From the NCBI GenBank assembly GCA_963669295.1, contig OY769938.1, forward strand, positions 1 through 64,000: DNA of 64,000 nucleotides, in the 5' to 3' direction. The notes under the pieces were generated by a model. The model did not search any database and had not been told where the DNA came from. It worked only from the letters and a program-made list of their open reading frames with translations. Numbering within the stretch: position 1 is the stretch's first letter; each line of letters begins with the position of its first letter. This stretch comes from G963669295 sp963669295 (GTDB taxonomy: Bacteria > Bacteroidota > Bacteroidia > Flavobacteriales_D > CALLUQ01). A program made the position numbers and the translations under genes. Of the stretch, positions 44,396 through 52,172 are shown piece by piece.

Positions 44396-44970
44396 TAAAA
44401 CAATTGTTCTTCTACCAACTCACACAAGATATGCCCCACCAGGATGTGGGCCTCTTGTATGCGTGGTGTATCGGTGGAGGGAATATTAATGAGATGGTCG
44501 CACATCACTTTCATGGCTCCACCACTTTCGCCAGTAAAGCCTACCGTAACCATGTTTAATGCATTGGCATCTTCTATCGCACGAGTAATGTTGGGTGAGT
44601 TGCCAGAGGTGGAAATGGCCACAAGCACATCGCCTTCTCTTCCTTTTGAACGTACCAAACGGGCAAACACCTCATCAAACGAATAATCATTGGCCACTGC
44701 GGTAACGTACGAACTGTTAACGGTGAGGGCTTCTGCAAACAAGGGTTCACGATCTTTGTAAAAGCGCCCCGAAAGCTCGGCTGCAATGTGTTGGGCATCG
44801 GCAGCACTGCCGCCATTGCCACAAAACAACACTTTTTTGTCTTGCTGAAAGGCCAATACCATGGCTTGCGCTACAGTATGAATAGCGGTTACCAACGCCT
44901 CGTTGTTTAACATGGCTTCTTTGGTGTTGATTGACCCTTGTATCAGTTGTTTGATTTTTTCGTTGCTCAT
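44395..44970 (-). CDS. gmhA: Sedoheptulose 7-phosphate isomerase (phosphoheptose isomerase)
   Basis: The start at 44970 gives MSNEKIKQLIQGSIN; an in-frame start 12 codons upstream is also possible but overlaps the preceding gene. The 191-residue SIS-domain protein has VLFCGNGGSAADAQHIAAEL, then VAISTSGNSPNITRAI, then IPSTDTPRIQEAHILVGHIL, the GmhA signature. It converts sedoheptulose 7-phosphate into D-glycero-D-manno-heptose 7-phosphate, the first step to nucleotide-activated heptose for lipopolysaccharide or other glycans. It lies 10 bp after the GT4 gene and overlaps gmhB by one base. Confidence 0.92.
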   Translation of the reverse strand: MSNEKIKQLIQGSINTKEAMLNNEALVTAIHTVAQAMVLAFQQDKKVLFCGNGGSAADAQHIAAELSGRFYKDREPLFAEALTVNSSYVTAVANDYSFDEVFARLVRSKGREGDVLVAISTSGNSPNITRAIEDANALNMVTVGFTGESGGAMKVMCDHLINIPSTDTPRIQEAHILVGHILCELVEEQLF

Positions 44971-44980
44971 CGGTTTAAAA

Positions 44981-46111
44981 TTAAGAAATCTCCGCCACCA
45001 ATGCATCGATTTTATGCACGAAGGTGCTCCACGAATATTTTTCCTTCTCTACCACCACGTTTTGTGTAAACGTTTCTTCTTTGTTTTCCTGGTAAAATTG
45101 CACAATGGCTTCCGCCACAGCATTGGCCTCGGTAGGCACTACATAACCTACTTTGTTGTGAGGTACTATTTCGGGCAGCCCTCCTACATTGGTTACCAGC
45201 ATGGGTTTGTGAAAGTGGTAGGCAATTTGCGTAATGCCACTCTGGGTAGCTGTTTTATAGGGCTGCACCACCATATCGGCCGCAGCAAAGTAGTAGCGTA
45301 CCTCTTCGCCCGGAATGTATTCGTTGCGCACAATAACATTATTGCCAATGCCCAGCCGTTCAATTTGAGCGCAGTAGGCCGCTTCATCGTCGTAAAACTC
45401 ACCGGCCACAATCAGTTTGATGTTGAGGGCTTTCACTGCTTCATGTCCCATGGCTTCGAGTAGCAGGTCGAGTCCTTTGTATTTGCGAACGAGCCCAAAA
45501 AAGAGCAGGTGCTTATCGTTGGCCGATAGCCCCAGCTTTTCCAGTCCTTCGGCCTTGCTTACCCGTGCTCCAAAAATGTCGTAAATGGGGTGTGGACTGT
45601 AGGCCTTGTGCTGGTTATTGGTAAACTGGTTTAAATCGTCTAATACCGAGTGCGACATGACCATGAAACCATCGCATTGCTTTACAAAATAGTTGGTAAA
45701 GGCCCGGTCGCCTGCCCGTTTTTCGTGTGGAATTACATTGTCGGTAATGGCAATGACCTTAATGCCTGCTTTGCGAATCTTTTTGGCAATGGTGCCCAGT
45801 GCCGGCCCCATGAAAGGCAACCAAAAACGGATGATGACATAATCGGGGCGCTGTTGCTTGACATGCCTTGCCACCTTCCCCCAGTTGAGCGGGTTTACCG
45901 AATTGATCATGGTATGTATGGTGAGGTCGTTTGGCCCTTTGCCGGTATCGTATTGTGTTTTGCCAGGAAACAAAAAGCCGGGGTATTGTAACGAGAAAGA
46001 AACAATGGAGGCTTCGTGCCCTTCTTGTTGCATGGCCCTGCACAACGCCTCGTTAAAATTGGCGATGCCTCCGCGTAGCGGAAATGCCGGACCTATGATG
46101 ATGACCTTCAA
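44981..46111 (-). CDS. GT4 family glycosyltransferase
   Basis: The 376-residue protein has the GT-B fold with the GT4 pattern. The N-terminal KVIIIGPAFPLRGGIANFNEAL is the acceptor side. LLFFGLVRKYKGLDLLLEA and the donor-side VQPYKTATQSGITQIAYHFHKP with TNVGGLPEIV are on the C-terminal half. The acid of the usual E-x7-E is replaced or shifted in QPYKTATQSG. It should transfer a sugar from a nucleotide donor to a lipid-linked or glycan acceptor at the inner membrane. It lies between a GT2 gene and gmhA, so heptose-containing envelope glycan synthesis is the likely setting. Acceptor and donor are not known. Confidence 0.88.
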   Translation of the reverse strand: MKVIIIGPAFPLRGGIANFNEALCRAMQQEGHEASIVSFSLQYPGFLFPGKTQYDTGKGPNDLTIHTMINSVNPLNWGKVARHVKQQRPDYVIIRFWLPFMGPALGTIAKKIRKAGIKVIAITDNVIPHEKRAGDRAFTNYFVKQCDGFMVMSHSVLDDLNQFTNNQHKAYSPHPIYDIFGARVSKAEGLEKLGLSANDKHLLFFGLVRKYKGLDLLLEAMGHEAVKALNIKLIVAGEFYDDEAAYCAQIERLGIGNNVIVRNEYIPGEEVRYYFAAADMVVQPYKTATQSGITQIAYHFHKPMLVTNVGGLPEIVPHNKVGYVVPTEANAVAEAIVQFYQENKEETFTQNVVVEKEKYSWSTFVHKIDALVAEIS

Positions 46112-47089
46112 CTAATCTGCTGTAATGCCGATCTTTTTGGAAATCTTGTAGTTATTTCGATCGGGTGAATTTCTTGAAACCAACTCGGCAATGAATCCTG
46201 CGAGGAACAATTGAACGCCAATAATCATAGACGTTAATGCAATGTAAAAGCTCGACATCTCGGCAATGTTTTTAGCGGGAATGTCGGCAATGAGGTAGTA
46301 CACCTTGCTCCCCCCTATCCAGGCAAACAAACAAAACCCTACGATGAACATAAGGGTGCCCCACAAACCAAAAAAGTGCATGGGCTTTTTGCCAAACCTA
46401 CTCACAAAGGTGATGGACATTAAATCAAGGAAACCGTTGATGAAACGCTCCATTCCAAACTTGGTGGTACCGTGCTTACGTGCCTGGTGTTGTACCGCCT
46501 TCTCTCCTATCTTATCGAACCCTGCCCATTTGGCTATTACCGGGATGTAGCGATGCATTTCGCCATACACTTCTATGTTTTTTACCACTTCGTGGTGGTA
46601 TGCTTTTAGTCCGCAATTAAAGTCGTTGAGCTTGATGCCCGACGATTTTCGGGTGGCCCAGTTAAAGAGCTTGGTAGGTACTGTTTTGGTGATGGGGTCG
46701 TAGCGTTTTTGCTTCCATCCCGATACCAGGTCGTATCCGTCTTCAATGATCATTTTACGCAGTTCAGGAATCTCATCGGGGCTGTCTTGCAAGTCGGCAT
46801 CCATGGTAATTACCACTTCGCCTTCTACCGCTTCGAACCCTACGTTAAGGGCCGCCGATTTCCCATAATTCCGCCTGAATTTAATGCCTTTTATATTAGG
46901 GTTGGCGGCCGATAATTCCTCAATCTTCTTCCACGAACCATCGGTACTACCATCGTCGATCAACAACACTTCATAGCTGAAGTTATTGGTATCATTCACG
47001 TTGGCGATCCACTCGCACAACTCCTGCAACGATTCTTCTTCGTTCAGCAGCGGAACTACAATGGATATATCAACCTTGAAACTGCTCAT
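46112..47089 (-). CDS. GT2 family glycosyltransferase with C-terminal membrane helices (DPM/GtrB-like)
   Basis: The 325-residue protein has the GT2 core: ISIVVPLLNEEESLQELC, IDDGSTDGSW, GIKFRRNYGKSAALNVGFEA and MDADLQDSPDEIPEL with the DxD acids. Two membrane helices near 235-260 and 275-305 follow. This layout matches polyprenyl-phosphate sugar transferases such as dolichol-phosphate-mannose synthase and GtrB. It should make a lipid-phosphate-sugar donor for envelope glycans. Its stop abuts the GT4 start, and it overlaps the DUF4199 gene by 20 bp. Confidence 0.88.
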   Translation of the reverse strand: MSSFKVDISIVVPLLNEEESLQELCEWIANVNDTNNFSYEVLLIDDGSTDGSWKKIEELSAANPNIKGIKFRRNYGKSAALNVGFEAVEGEVVITMDADLQDSPDEIPELRKMIIEDGYDLVSGWKQKRYDPITKTVPTKLFNWATRKSSGIKLNDFNCGLKAYHHEVVKNIEVYGEMHRYIPVIAKWAGFDKIGEKAVQHQARKHGTTKFGMERFINGFLDLMSITFVSRFGKKPMHFFGLWGTLMFIVGFCLFAWIGGSKVYYLIADIPAKNIAEMSSFYIALTSMIIGVQLFLAGFIAELVSRNSPDRNNYKISKKIGITAD

Positions 47090-47624
47090 TCTCGTCTACT
47101 TCTTCTTGCACGTGTACCGGTGCTTTTTTCTTTACAAATGCAGCAATAATTAAGGCCAATACTGAAGAGAATACCAAAGCAAATACATACCCCAGAGCAA
47201 TGCCAAATGGACTAAACTGCCCGTGGATGCGCTGTTCGGTTTGGTAATATATTTCATCCAACTGCTCTTCGCTTAAGCTTTCGAGGTAGGGCAATTGCGC
47301 CTCCCACGTTTGTTCCATCAAGCGAGCCGGGTATTCAGGATCGATAAGGTTGCCGTAAATTAAGTTAAACATGGAAGTAATGAATGCCGCCACCATACTC
47401 ATGTACAACATGAATAAAAAGGCCTTGCCGTAAGTGATGTAACCGCCAATGGATTTGCGATAGCGTTGTGTAAAGATGACCAACAACACAATAAATGTGG
47501 CAAAATTGGCAATTCCTACCACTACCTGTCCCCACATGCCGGGTTCGAAAGCCAGTAAAATGAGCAGTGCAATTAGCCCAATGCCTCCGATGATAGCTCC
47601 TGAATTTGCTGCTTGTTTAAACAT
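47070..47624 (-). CDS. DUF4199-type membrane protein
   Basis: The 184-residue protein has four membrane segments at about 10-28, 33-55, 70-92 and 140-167. The second and third are joined by a basic loop (FTQRYRKSIGGYITYGKAF) typical of DUF4199 proteins. A charged helix (ESLSEEQLDEIYYQTEQ) lies before the last helix. Function is unknown. It is the first gene of the leftward envelope-sugar operon, directly after a predicted promoter, and overlaps the GT2 gene by 20 bp. DUF4199 genes often sit next to GT2 genes of this type in the phylum, which suggests a link to lipid-linked sugar synthesis. Confidence 0.8.
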   Translation of the reverse strand: MFKQAANSGAIIGGIGLIALLILLAFEPGMWGQVVVGIANFATFIVLLVIFTQRYRKSIGGYITYGKAFLFMLYMSMVAAFITSMFNLIYGNLIDPEYPARLMEQTWEAQLPYLESLSEEQLDEIYYQTEQRIHGQFSPFGIALGYVFALVFSSVLALIIAAFVKKKAPVHVQEEVDENEQFQG

Positions 47625-47643
47625 ATGCTGATTTATGAGGAAA

Positions 47644-47671
47644 CAAATATATGAAAGACTAATTGAACAAA
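47644..47671 (-). promoter_or_regulatory. Promoter of the leftward DUF4199-glycosyltransferase-gmhA-gmhB operon
   Basis: CAAATATA at 47644-47651 reads TATATTTG on the minus strand, an exact -7 box. CAAA at 47668-47671 reads TTTG as the upstream box, with a slightly short 16-base gap. Transcription would begin near 47638. It is arranged back to back with the SRP RNA promoter. Confidence 0.6.
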
Positions 47672-47685
47672 TACCATAATTCTGA

Positions 47686-47715
47686 TTTGTTATTATGATA
47701 GAATTTATACTTTTG
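47686..47715 (+). promoter_or_regulatory. Promoter of the SRP RNA gene
   Basis: TTTG at 47686-47689 and TACTTTTG at 47708-47715, separated by 18 bases, match the Bacteroidota consensus in full. The -7 box ends 4-5 bases before the first base of the RNA stem, as expected for a stable RNA. Confidence 0.8.
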
Positions 47716-47719
47716 CAGC

Positions 47720-47816
47720 GGGCAAGTCTTATACGACCAGCTCCTACTGAACTCCCCCAGGTCCGGAAGGAAGCAAGGGTAGGTGGTTGTAGCGGTGCGA
47801 TGTAAGTAGCTTGCCC
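47720..47816 (+). ncRNA. ffs: Signal recognition particle RNA, bacterial small (4.5S) type
   Basis: The 97-base segment is closed by GGGCAAG (47720-47726) and CTTGCCC (47810-47816). The apical part holds the conserved domain IV: CCAGGTCCGGAAGGAAGCA with the GGAA tetraloop and the Ffh-binding internal loop, followed by AGGGTAGG. A T run (47817-47823) follows directly as terminator. The RNA forms the SRP with Ffh and targets nascent membrane proteins to the translocon. Confidence 0.96.
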
Positions 47817-47867
47817 TTTTTTTATGCCCTAAAGTTTGGGCGGGGCACTGAGAAAAAGAAAACCTAT

Positions 47868-48680
47868 ATGGCGCAGAAAGTAGCGTTAATTACCGGAGGA
47901 TCGTCGGGCATTGGCAAGGCCATTGCTACTACACTTGCTGCAAAAGGGTATACGGTTTACGGTACCAGCAGAAAAGCTACCCATGGTGATGTATTGGATA
48001 ATTTTAAGCTCGTACAGTTGGATGTTACCGATGAAGCTTCGGTAAAAAGTGCCGTGGATTATGTGTTGACTGCCGAAGGGCGCATTGATGTGTTGGTAAA
48101 CAATGCTGGCATTGGCATTATTGGCGCATTGGAAGATACTACCGTTGAACAATGCATGGCCGTGCTGGAAACCAACTTTTTAGGCATGATGCGAGTAACT
48201 ACGACTGTGCTGCCCACCATGCGCCAACAACAAAGCGGCTATGTGATCAACATCAGCTCGGTAGCCGGCCAAATGGGACTCCCCTATCGCGGCATCTACA
48301 GCGTTTCTAAGTCAGCAGTAGAAATGTATACCGAAGCGTTGAGCATGGAAGTGAAGCAGTTTGGGCTAAAAGTATGCATGATTCTTCCTGGCGACTTTGC
48401 TACCAACATTAGCAGCGGCCGTGTAGAAGTAAAAGGCAAAGAAGGCTCGCCCTATACCAAAGAGGTACAGCGACTGCAAGACAGCATCAATGCAGAGGTA
48501 AAAAGCTCGGGCGATCCCGCGGTGGTGGGTGAACTGGTGCATAAGATTGTGAACACCAACCGCCCCAAATTACGCTATGTGGTAGGCTCGTTCATGCAAA
48601 AGCTCTCCCCCATTATCAAAAAATTTGTTTCTGGCCGACGGTTTGAGAAAATGCTGATGAAGCATTATAAGATGAAGTAG
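47868..48680 (+). CDS. Short-chain dehydrogenase/reductase (SDR) family oxidoreductase
   Basis: The start at 47868 gives MAQKVALITGGSSGIGKAIA, the normal SDR opening. The longer frame begins inside the SRP RNA and is rejected. The 270-residue protein has TGGSSGIG at 9-16 for the nucleotide, VLVNNAGIG, the catalytic NISSVAGQ Ser and YSVSKSAVE (Tyr and Lys). It is a classical SDR acting on an alcohol or ketone with NAD(P); the substrate is unknown. It follows the SRP RNA by about 50 bp and is alone. Confidence 0.92.
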   Translation: MAQKVALITGGSSGIGKAIATTLAAKGYTVYGTSRKATHGDVLDNFKLVQLDVTDEASVKSAVDYVLTAEGRIDVLVNNAGIGIIGALEDTTVEQCMAVLETNFLGMMRVTTTVLPTMRQQQSGYVINISSVAGQMGLPYRGIYSVSKSAVEMYTEALSMEVKQFGLKVCMILPGDFATNISSGRVEVKGKEGSPYTKEVQRLQDSINAEVKSSGDPAVVGELVHKIVNTNRPKLRYVVGSFMQKLSPIIKKFVSGRRFEKMLMKHYKMK

Positions 48681-48800
48681 ACTCTATTTCCTACTCCCCT
48701 TCCCGAAATGGAGGTTATTGTTTACCTTCTTTAGCATATTGTTGCATTAATTCCCCCCAACCAAGTTTTAACGAAACGCTTATTTTTTTACTGTTCTCTG

Positions 48801-48831
48801 TTGTTTTACAGCACTTTACCGCCTATATTTA
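48801..48831 (+). promoter_or_regulatory. Near-consensus promoter for the SBBP-repeat protein gene
   Basis: TTG at 48801-48803 is followed after 20 bases by TATATTTA at 48824-48831, which differs from TAnnTTTG only at the last base. It would give a leader of about 30 bases before the ATG at 48870. Confidence 0.45.
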
Positions 48832-48869
48832 CTCTGCAAACCACACCTTGAACCACTAAAACCACTCTT

Positions 48870-51065
48870 ATGAAAACGAAGCACGCTCTCACTGCTTTTC
48901 TAATCCTGTATACATTTATTTGCGCAGCACAAACACCCACTTACCATTGGGCTGCAGGCATTGGTAGTACCAGCCAGGATAGTGGCAACGACATTGTTGT
49001 TGACCACAATGGCAATGTATATACCGTAGGTAATTTTAGCGGTACGGCCGATTTTGATCCAGGTTCTGGTGTTTTTAACCTCACTCCATTTAGCATTAGC
49101 AACGACGATGCATTCATTAGCAAGCTCGATGCTGACGGTAATTTTTTATGGGTCAAACAATTGGGTGGTCCTGCCTCAACACGGGGCAATGGAGTGACAG
49201 TAGATGCCGCTGGCAACGTGTACATTGTTGGTGATTTTGAAGGCACAGCTGATTTCGACCCCGGAGCGGGAACGGCAAACCTTACTCCCAATGGGGCAAC
49301 CGACTGTTATGTATGTAAGCTTGATGCTAATGGCAACTTTGTGTGGGTAAAGCAACTGCAAGATTTTGGAACCGCCATTGCTGTAAAGGATGGCCAGGTA
49401 TATACTACTGGCTACTTTGCAGGCACGGCCGACTTTGATCCTGGCGCTGGTACCTTTAACCTTACTGCTGGAGGAACATTAGATGTTTTTGTACATAAAA
49501 TGGATACAGCGGGCAATTTTGCCTGGGCGGTAAATATGGGAGGAAATGGGGTGATGCTGAGCAGAGGTATTGCTGTAGATGCTGCTGGAAATGTGCATAC
49601 CATTGGCGATTTTAATAATACCATTGACATGGATCCTGGGGCGGGCAATTCCTTGCATACTCCTGTTGATGGCTTTGATGCCTTTGTGAGCAAGCTCGAT
49701 GCTAACGGCAACTTTGTATGGGGCAAGCAATTGGGCGGCAACATGTGGGACGCCAGTCATGACGTAGCACTTGATGGCAGTGGAAACACATACATTGTTG
49801 GTAGCTTTCAAGATACGACCGACTTTGACCCTGGAGCGGGGGTACTTGAATTGGTGTCGGAAGGTGGATATGACACTTACGTCGCCAAACTGGATGCCGC
49901 AGGTAATTTTGTTTGGGCGCATCGGTTTGGAAATAGTTTTGAAGACAATGGGCTGGACGTAACGTTAGACATAAACGACAACGTATACTTTACCGGCCAG
50001 TTTTACGATACGGTTGATTTTGACCCTGGAGGAGGTACTTTTGAATTGATTGCCAACGGAACCAGGGATGTTTTCATCACTAAATTGGATGCTGCAGGCA
50101 ATTTTACCTGGGCAGTGAACATGGGAGGATCATTAAGCGATTATGGTGCTGGCATTGTTGTAAATACAACCGGCCAGGTATACGCTACTGGCACTTTTAG
50201 CGGTACTGCTGATTTCGACCCTGGTGCTGGGGTGGCCAACCTCGTTTCGGAAGGAGTTGCCGATATTTTTATCCATAAACTATTGCAATGTACTCCAAGC
50301 AGCAGCAGCATTAGTATTACTGCTTGCCAACAATACACTTCGCCCAGTGGCAACTATACCTGGACCATCAGTGGCACCTATATGGATACCATTCCCAACA
50401 GTACAGGGTGCGACAGTGTGATTACTATTAACCTTGCTATCTACCCTGCCAGTAGCCATAGCACCAGTGCCAATGCTTGTGATGTCTATACCTCTCCCAG
50501 TGGCAACTACCAGTGGACCACCAGTGGCACCTATACCGATACTCTTAGTAATGCTATGGGATGCGATAGTATTATCACCATCAACCTTACCATCAATACA
50601 GTAGACACCTCGGTAACCAACAATACTCCTGTATTACAAGCCAATGCAGCAGGAGCCATTTACCAATGGCTGGATTGCGACAACGGCTTTATGCCCATTG
50701 CAGGTGCTACTGCACAAAGCTATACGGCTACAGCCAATGGCAACTATGCTGTAGCGGTAACAGAATTTGGTTGCACCGATACCTCGTTGTGTTACAATGT
50801 ATTTAATGTAGGGGTGGAAGAAGTTATCCTGCCTCGTTTCAACATATTTCCTAACCCTACATCGGGGCAGGTACACATTACTACCAACGGGCCATTACCC
50901 ACCAACATTCGGGTATGGAACAGCATTGGCCAGGAAGTAGCTGTTCGGAGTAAGGTATTGGGTAACACCATAACCCTCTCCATCGAAGGTAAGCCAGGCA
51001 TTTACCTCATCACACTTCAAGGTGAGCATTACCTACAATCGTTGAACATGGTGAAAGAAGAATAG
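48870..51065 (+). CDS. Secreted SBBP-repeat beta-propeller-like protein with T9SS type A sorting domain
   Basis: The 731-residue protein has a signal peptide ending in ICAAQ. Residues 27-470 hold seven repeats of about 62 residues with the core GNVYxxGxFxGTADFDPGAG and FVxKLDAxGNFxWxxxxGG (SBBP type). Two repeats of about 44 residues follow at about 480-570 (YTSPSGNYTWTISGTY, then GCDSVITINL). The C-terminal 80 residues are the T9SS type A domain (FNIFPNPTSGQVHI, NSIGQEV, GIYLITLQG). The third SBBP unit is shorter than the rest. It is a surface or secreted repeat protein, perhaps adhesive. Downstream lie the 21-bp repeat arrays. Confidence 0.88.
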   Translation: MKTKHALTAFLILYTFICAAQTPTYHWAAGIGSTSQDSGNDIVVDHNGNVYTVGNFSGTADFDPGSGVFNLTPFSISNDDAFISKLDADGNFLWVKQLGGPASTRGNGVTVDAAGNVYIVGDFEGTADFDPGAGTANLTPNGATDCYVCKLDANGNFVWVKQLQDFGTAIAVKDGQVYTTGYFAGTADFDPGAGTFNLTAGGTLDVFVHKMDTAGNFAWAVNMGGNGVMLSRGIAVDAAGNVHTIGDFNNTIDMDPGAGNSLHTPVDGFDAFVSKLDANGNFVWGKQLGGNMWDASHDVALDGSGNTYIVGSFQDTTDFDPGAGVLELVSEGGYDTYVAKLDAAGNFVWAHRFGNSFEDNGLDVTLDINDNVYFTGQFYDTVDFDPGGGTFELIANGTRDVFITKLDAAGNFTWAVNMGGSLSDYGAGIVVNTTGQVYATGTFSGTADFDPGAGVANLVSEGVADIFIHKLLQCTPSSSSISITACQQYTSPSGNYTWTISGTYMDTIPNSTGCDSVITINLAIYPASSHSTSANACDVYTSPSGNYQWTTSGTYTDTLSNAMGCDSIITINLTINTVDTSVTNNTPVLQANAAGAIYQWLDCDNGFMPIAGATAQSYTATANGNYAVAVTEFGCTDTSLCYNVFNVGVEEVILPRFNIFPNPTSGQVHITTNGPLPTNIRVWNSIGQEVAVRSKVLGNTITLSIEGKPGIYLITLQGEHYLQSLNMVKEE

Positions 51066-51098
51066 GATCTGTGTGTAATATAATGTGTAGAAGCCAGG

Positions 51099-51287
51099 AA
51101 CAAAATGGGGCTTAAGAATGGAGAAAAATGGCTCCTTGATGTACCAACAGAGCTGCACAAGGCACCGACAGGACTCGTCGAAGCACTAATAGAGCTCTAT
51201 GCCACGTTCGTAAAGCTGCACGAAACACCAACAAGGCTTTATGCTACACTACCAGAGCTTTGGGCAAGTAGTACACAGCTCTTGCCT
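51099..51287 (+). repeat. Degenerate 21-bp tandem repeat array, left
   Basis: Nine consecutive units are exactly 21 bp each, beginning at 51099, 51120, 51141, 51162, 51183, 51204, 51225, 51246 and 51267. Most positions vary, but GCT (once ACT) is fixed at positions 12-14, and the core ACAGAGCT recurs in several units. The plus frame from ATG 51105 to 51305 stays open (66 codons) and each unit encodes a heptad with Leu at position 5: VPTELHK, APTGLVE, ALIELYA, TFVKLHE, TPTRLYA, TLPELWA. It may be a small coding gene or a non-coding periodic element. No repeat-spacer pattern of CRISPR type is present. Confidence 0.8.
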
Positions 51288-51303
51288 CGTGTTTTATGCC
51301 GAT

Positions 51304-51513
51304 GATTCAGCACAATGTGCAGCAATAACAGGATAATGTTCCTCTAAATTTGCAATTTTGTCTGAAAAACCTGCATGTGTTTCCTCTATTTCAGCATAAA
51401 GTTCCTCTGTTTTTGCACTTTTGTCAGCCTTTTCTGCATTTGATGCAGCGTTTTCAGCATTCAACGCTCCTGGTATAGCAGTTGGCTCTGTTGGTTTAGC
51501 TTCCCAAAACACT
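51304..51513 (-). repeat. Degenerate 21-bp tandem repeat array, right, opposite orientation
   Basis: Ten consecutive units of exactly 21 bp begin at 51304, 51325, 51346, 51367, 51388, 51409, 51430, 51451, 51472 and 51493. GCA is fixed at positions 7-9 of the plus strand in eight of ten, within contexts such as TTTCAGCAT and TTTTTGCAC. On the minus strand a frame from a TTG at 51524 to 51294 stays open (76 codons), with Ala at the same heptad position in nine of ten units (NAENAAS-, NAEKADK-, YAEIEET-type). Its sequence differs from the left array, but period and style are the same. Coding status is uncertain. Confidence 0.78.
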
Positions 51514-51619
51514 GTTCTCAGCAAATGATGCTTCTATTGTCGCTCACACTCACTCTCCCCTCCCTGTCCTATTCCTCCATTTTCATTTGTCGTAGGGGAA
51601 ACACCCTAAACAAAACGAC

Positions 51620-52156
51620 ATGAAAACAGTAAAGAAAATTGGAAAAGTACTGGGCATCCTGGTTGCCTTAATCATTATTGCATCGTTGTTCTTCCCATCT
51701 ACGGCTGTGGTAGAGCGCAGCATCACCATCAATGCACCTGCTGCCAGCATCTTCTCACAAATCAACCAAATGAGTAATTGGAGCAACTGGGGCGGGCCAT
51801 GGCACAAAGAAGGCATGGATTACAACGAAGTGATTCAGCGTACCGAAGGTGCAGAAGCTGGAGTAGGCTCTCTTCTTGTTTACAACCAGGGCAAGGGCGA
51901 AGGCACTGTTCAAGTAATTGAAAGCACCCCTTCTACCTACCAAAAAACACTCATTACATTTGAAGATGGCAACACGGCCAATGGCGAGTGGAAACTAGTC
52001 GAAAACAGCGGAAGCACACAAGTGACGTGGAGCGTAAGTGTACCATTGGGTTACAACCCGCTTAAGCGTATTATGGGTAACCTTATGATGGATGGCGAGA
52101 TAGGGCCATTGTTTGAACAAGGGTTGAGTAATTTATCTGCCGTAGCGAGTCAATAA
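51620..52156 (+). CDS. SRPBCC (polyketide cyclase-like) family protein with membrane anchor
   Basis: The 178-residue protein starts with a short basic segment and one membrane helix (about 10-30, VLGILVALIIIASLFF). The START/SRPBCC domain follows: VVERSITINAPAASIFSQIN at about 33-52, then NWSNWGGPWHK, then STQVTWSVSVPLG. These domains form a deep ligand pocket for hydrophobic molecules. No catalytic motif can be read. It lies 107 bp after the right repeat array and 16 bp before the small membrane-protein gene. Function is unknown. Confidence 0.85.
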   Translation: MKTVKKIGKVLGILVALIIIASLFFPSTAVVERSITINAPAASIFSQINQMSNWSNWGGPWHKEGMDYNEVIQRTEGAEAGVGSLLVYNQGKGEGTVQVIESTPSTYQKTLITFEDGNTANGEWKLVENSGSTQVTWSVSVPLGYNPLKRIMGNLMMDGEIGPLFEQGLSNLSAVASQ

Positions 52157-52172
52157 TGCCTAACTTTAGCGG

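Noticed and set aside
44903..45463. A 186-codon plus-strand frame across gmhA and the GT4 gene
   Set aside because: It is antisense to two clear genes and has shadow-frame composition.
47811..47867. Extended N-terminus of the SDR protein
   Set aside because: The extension begins inside the SRP RNA and its terminator; the SDR fold starts at the ATG at 47868.
51099..51513. CRISPR array
   Set aside because: Units are contiguous 21-mers with no conserved repeat separated by unique spacers, and no cas genes are present.
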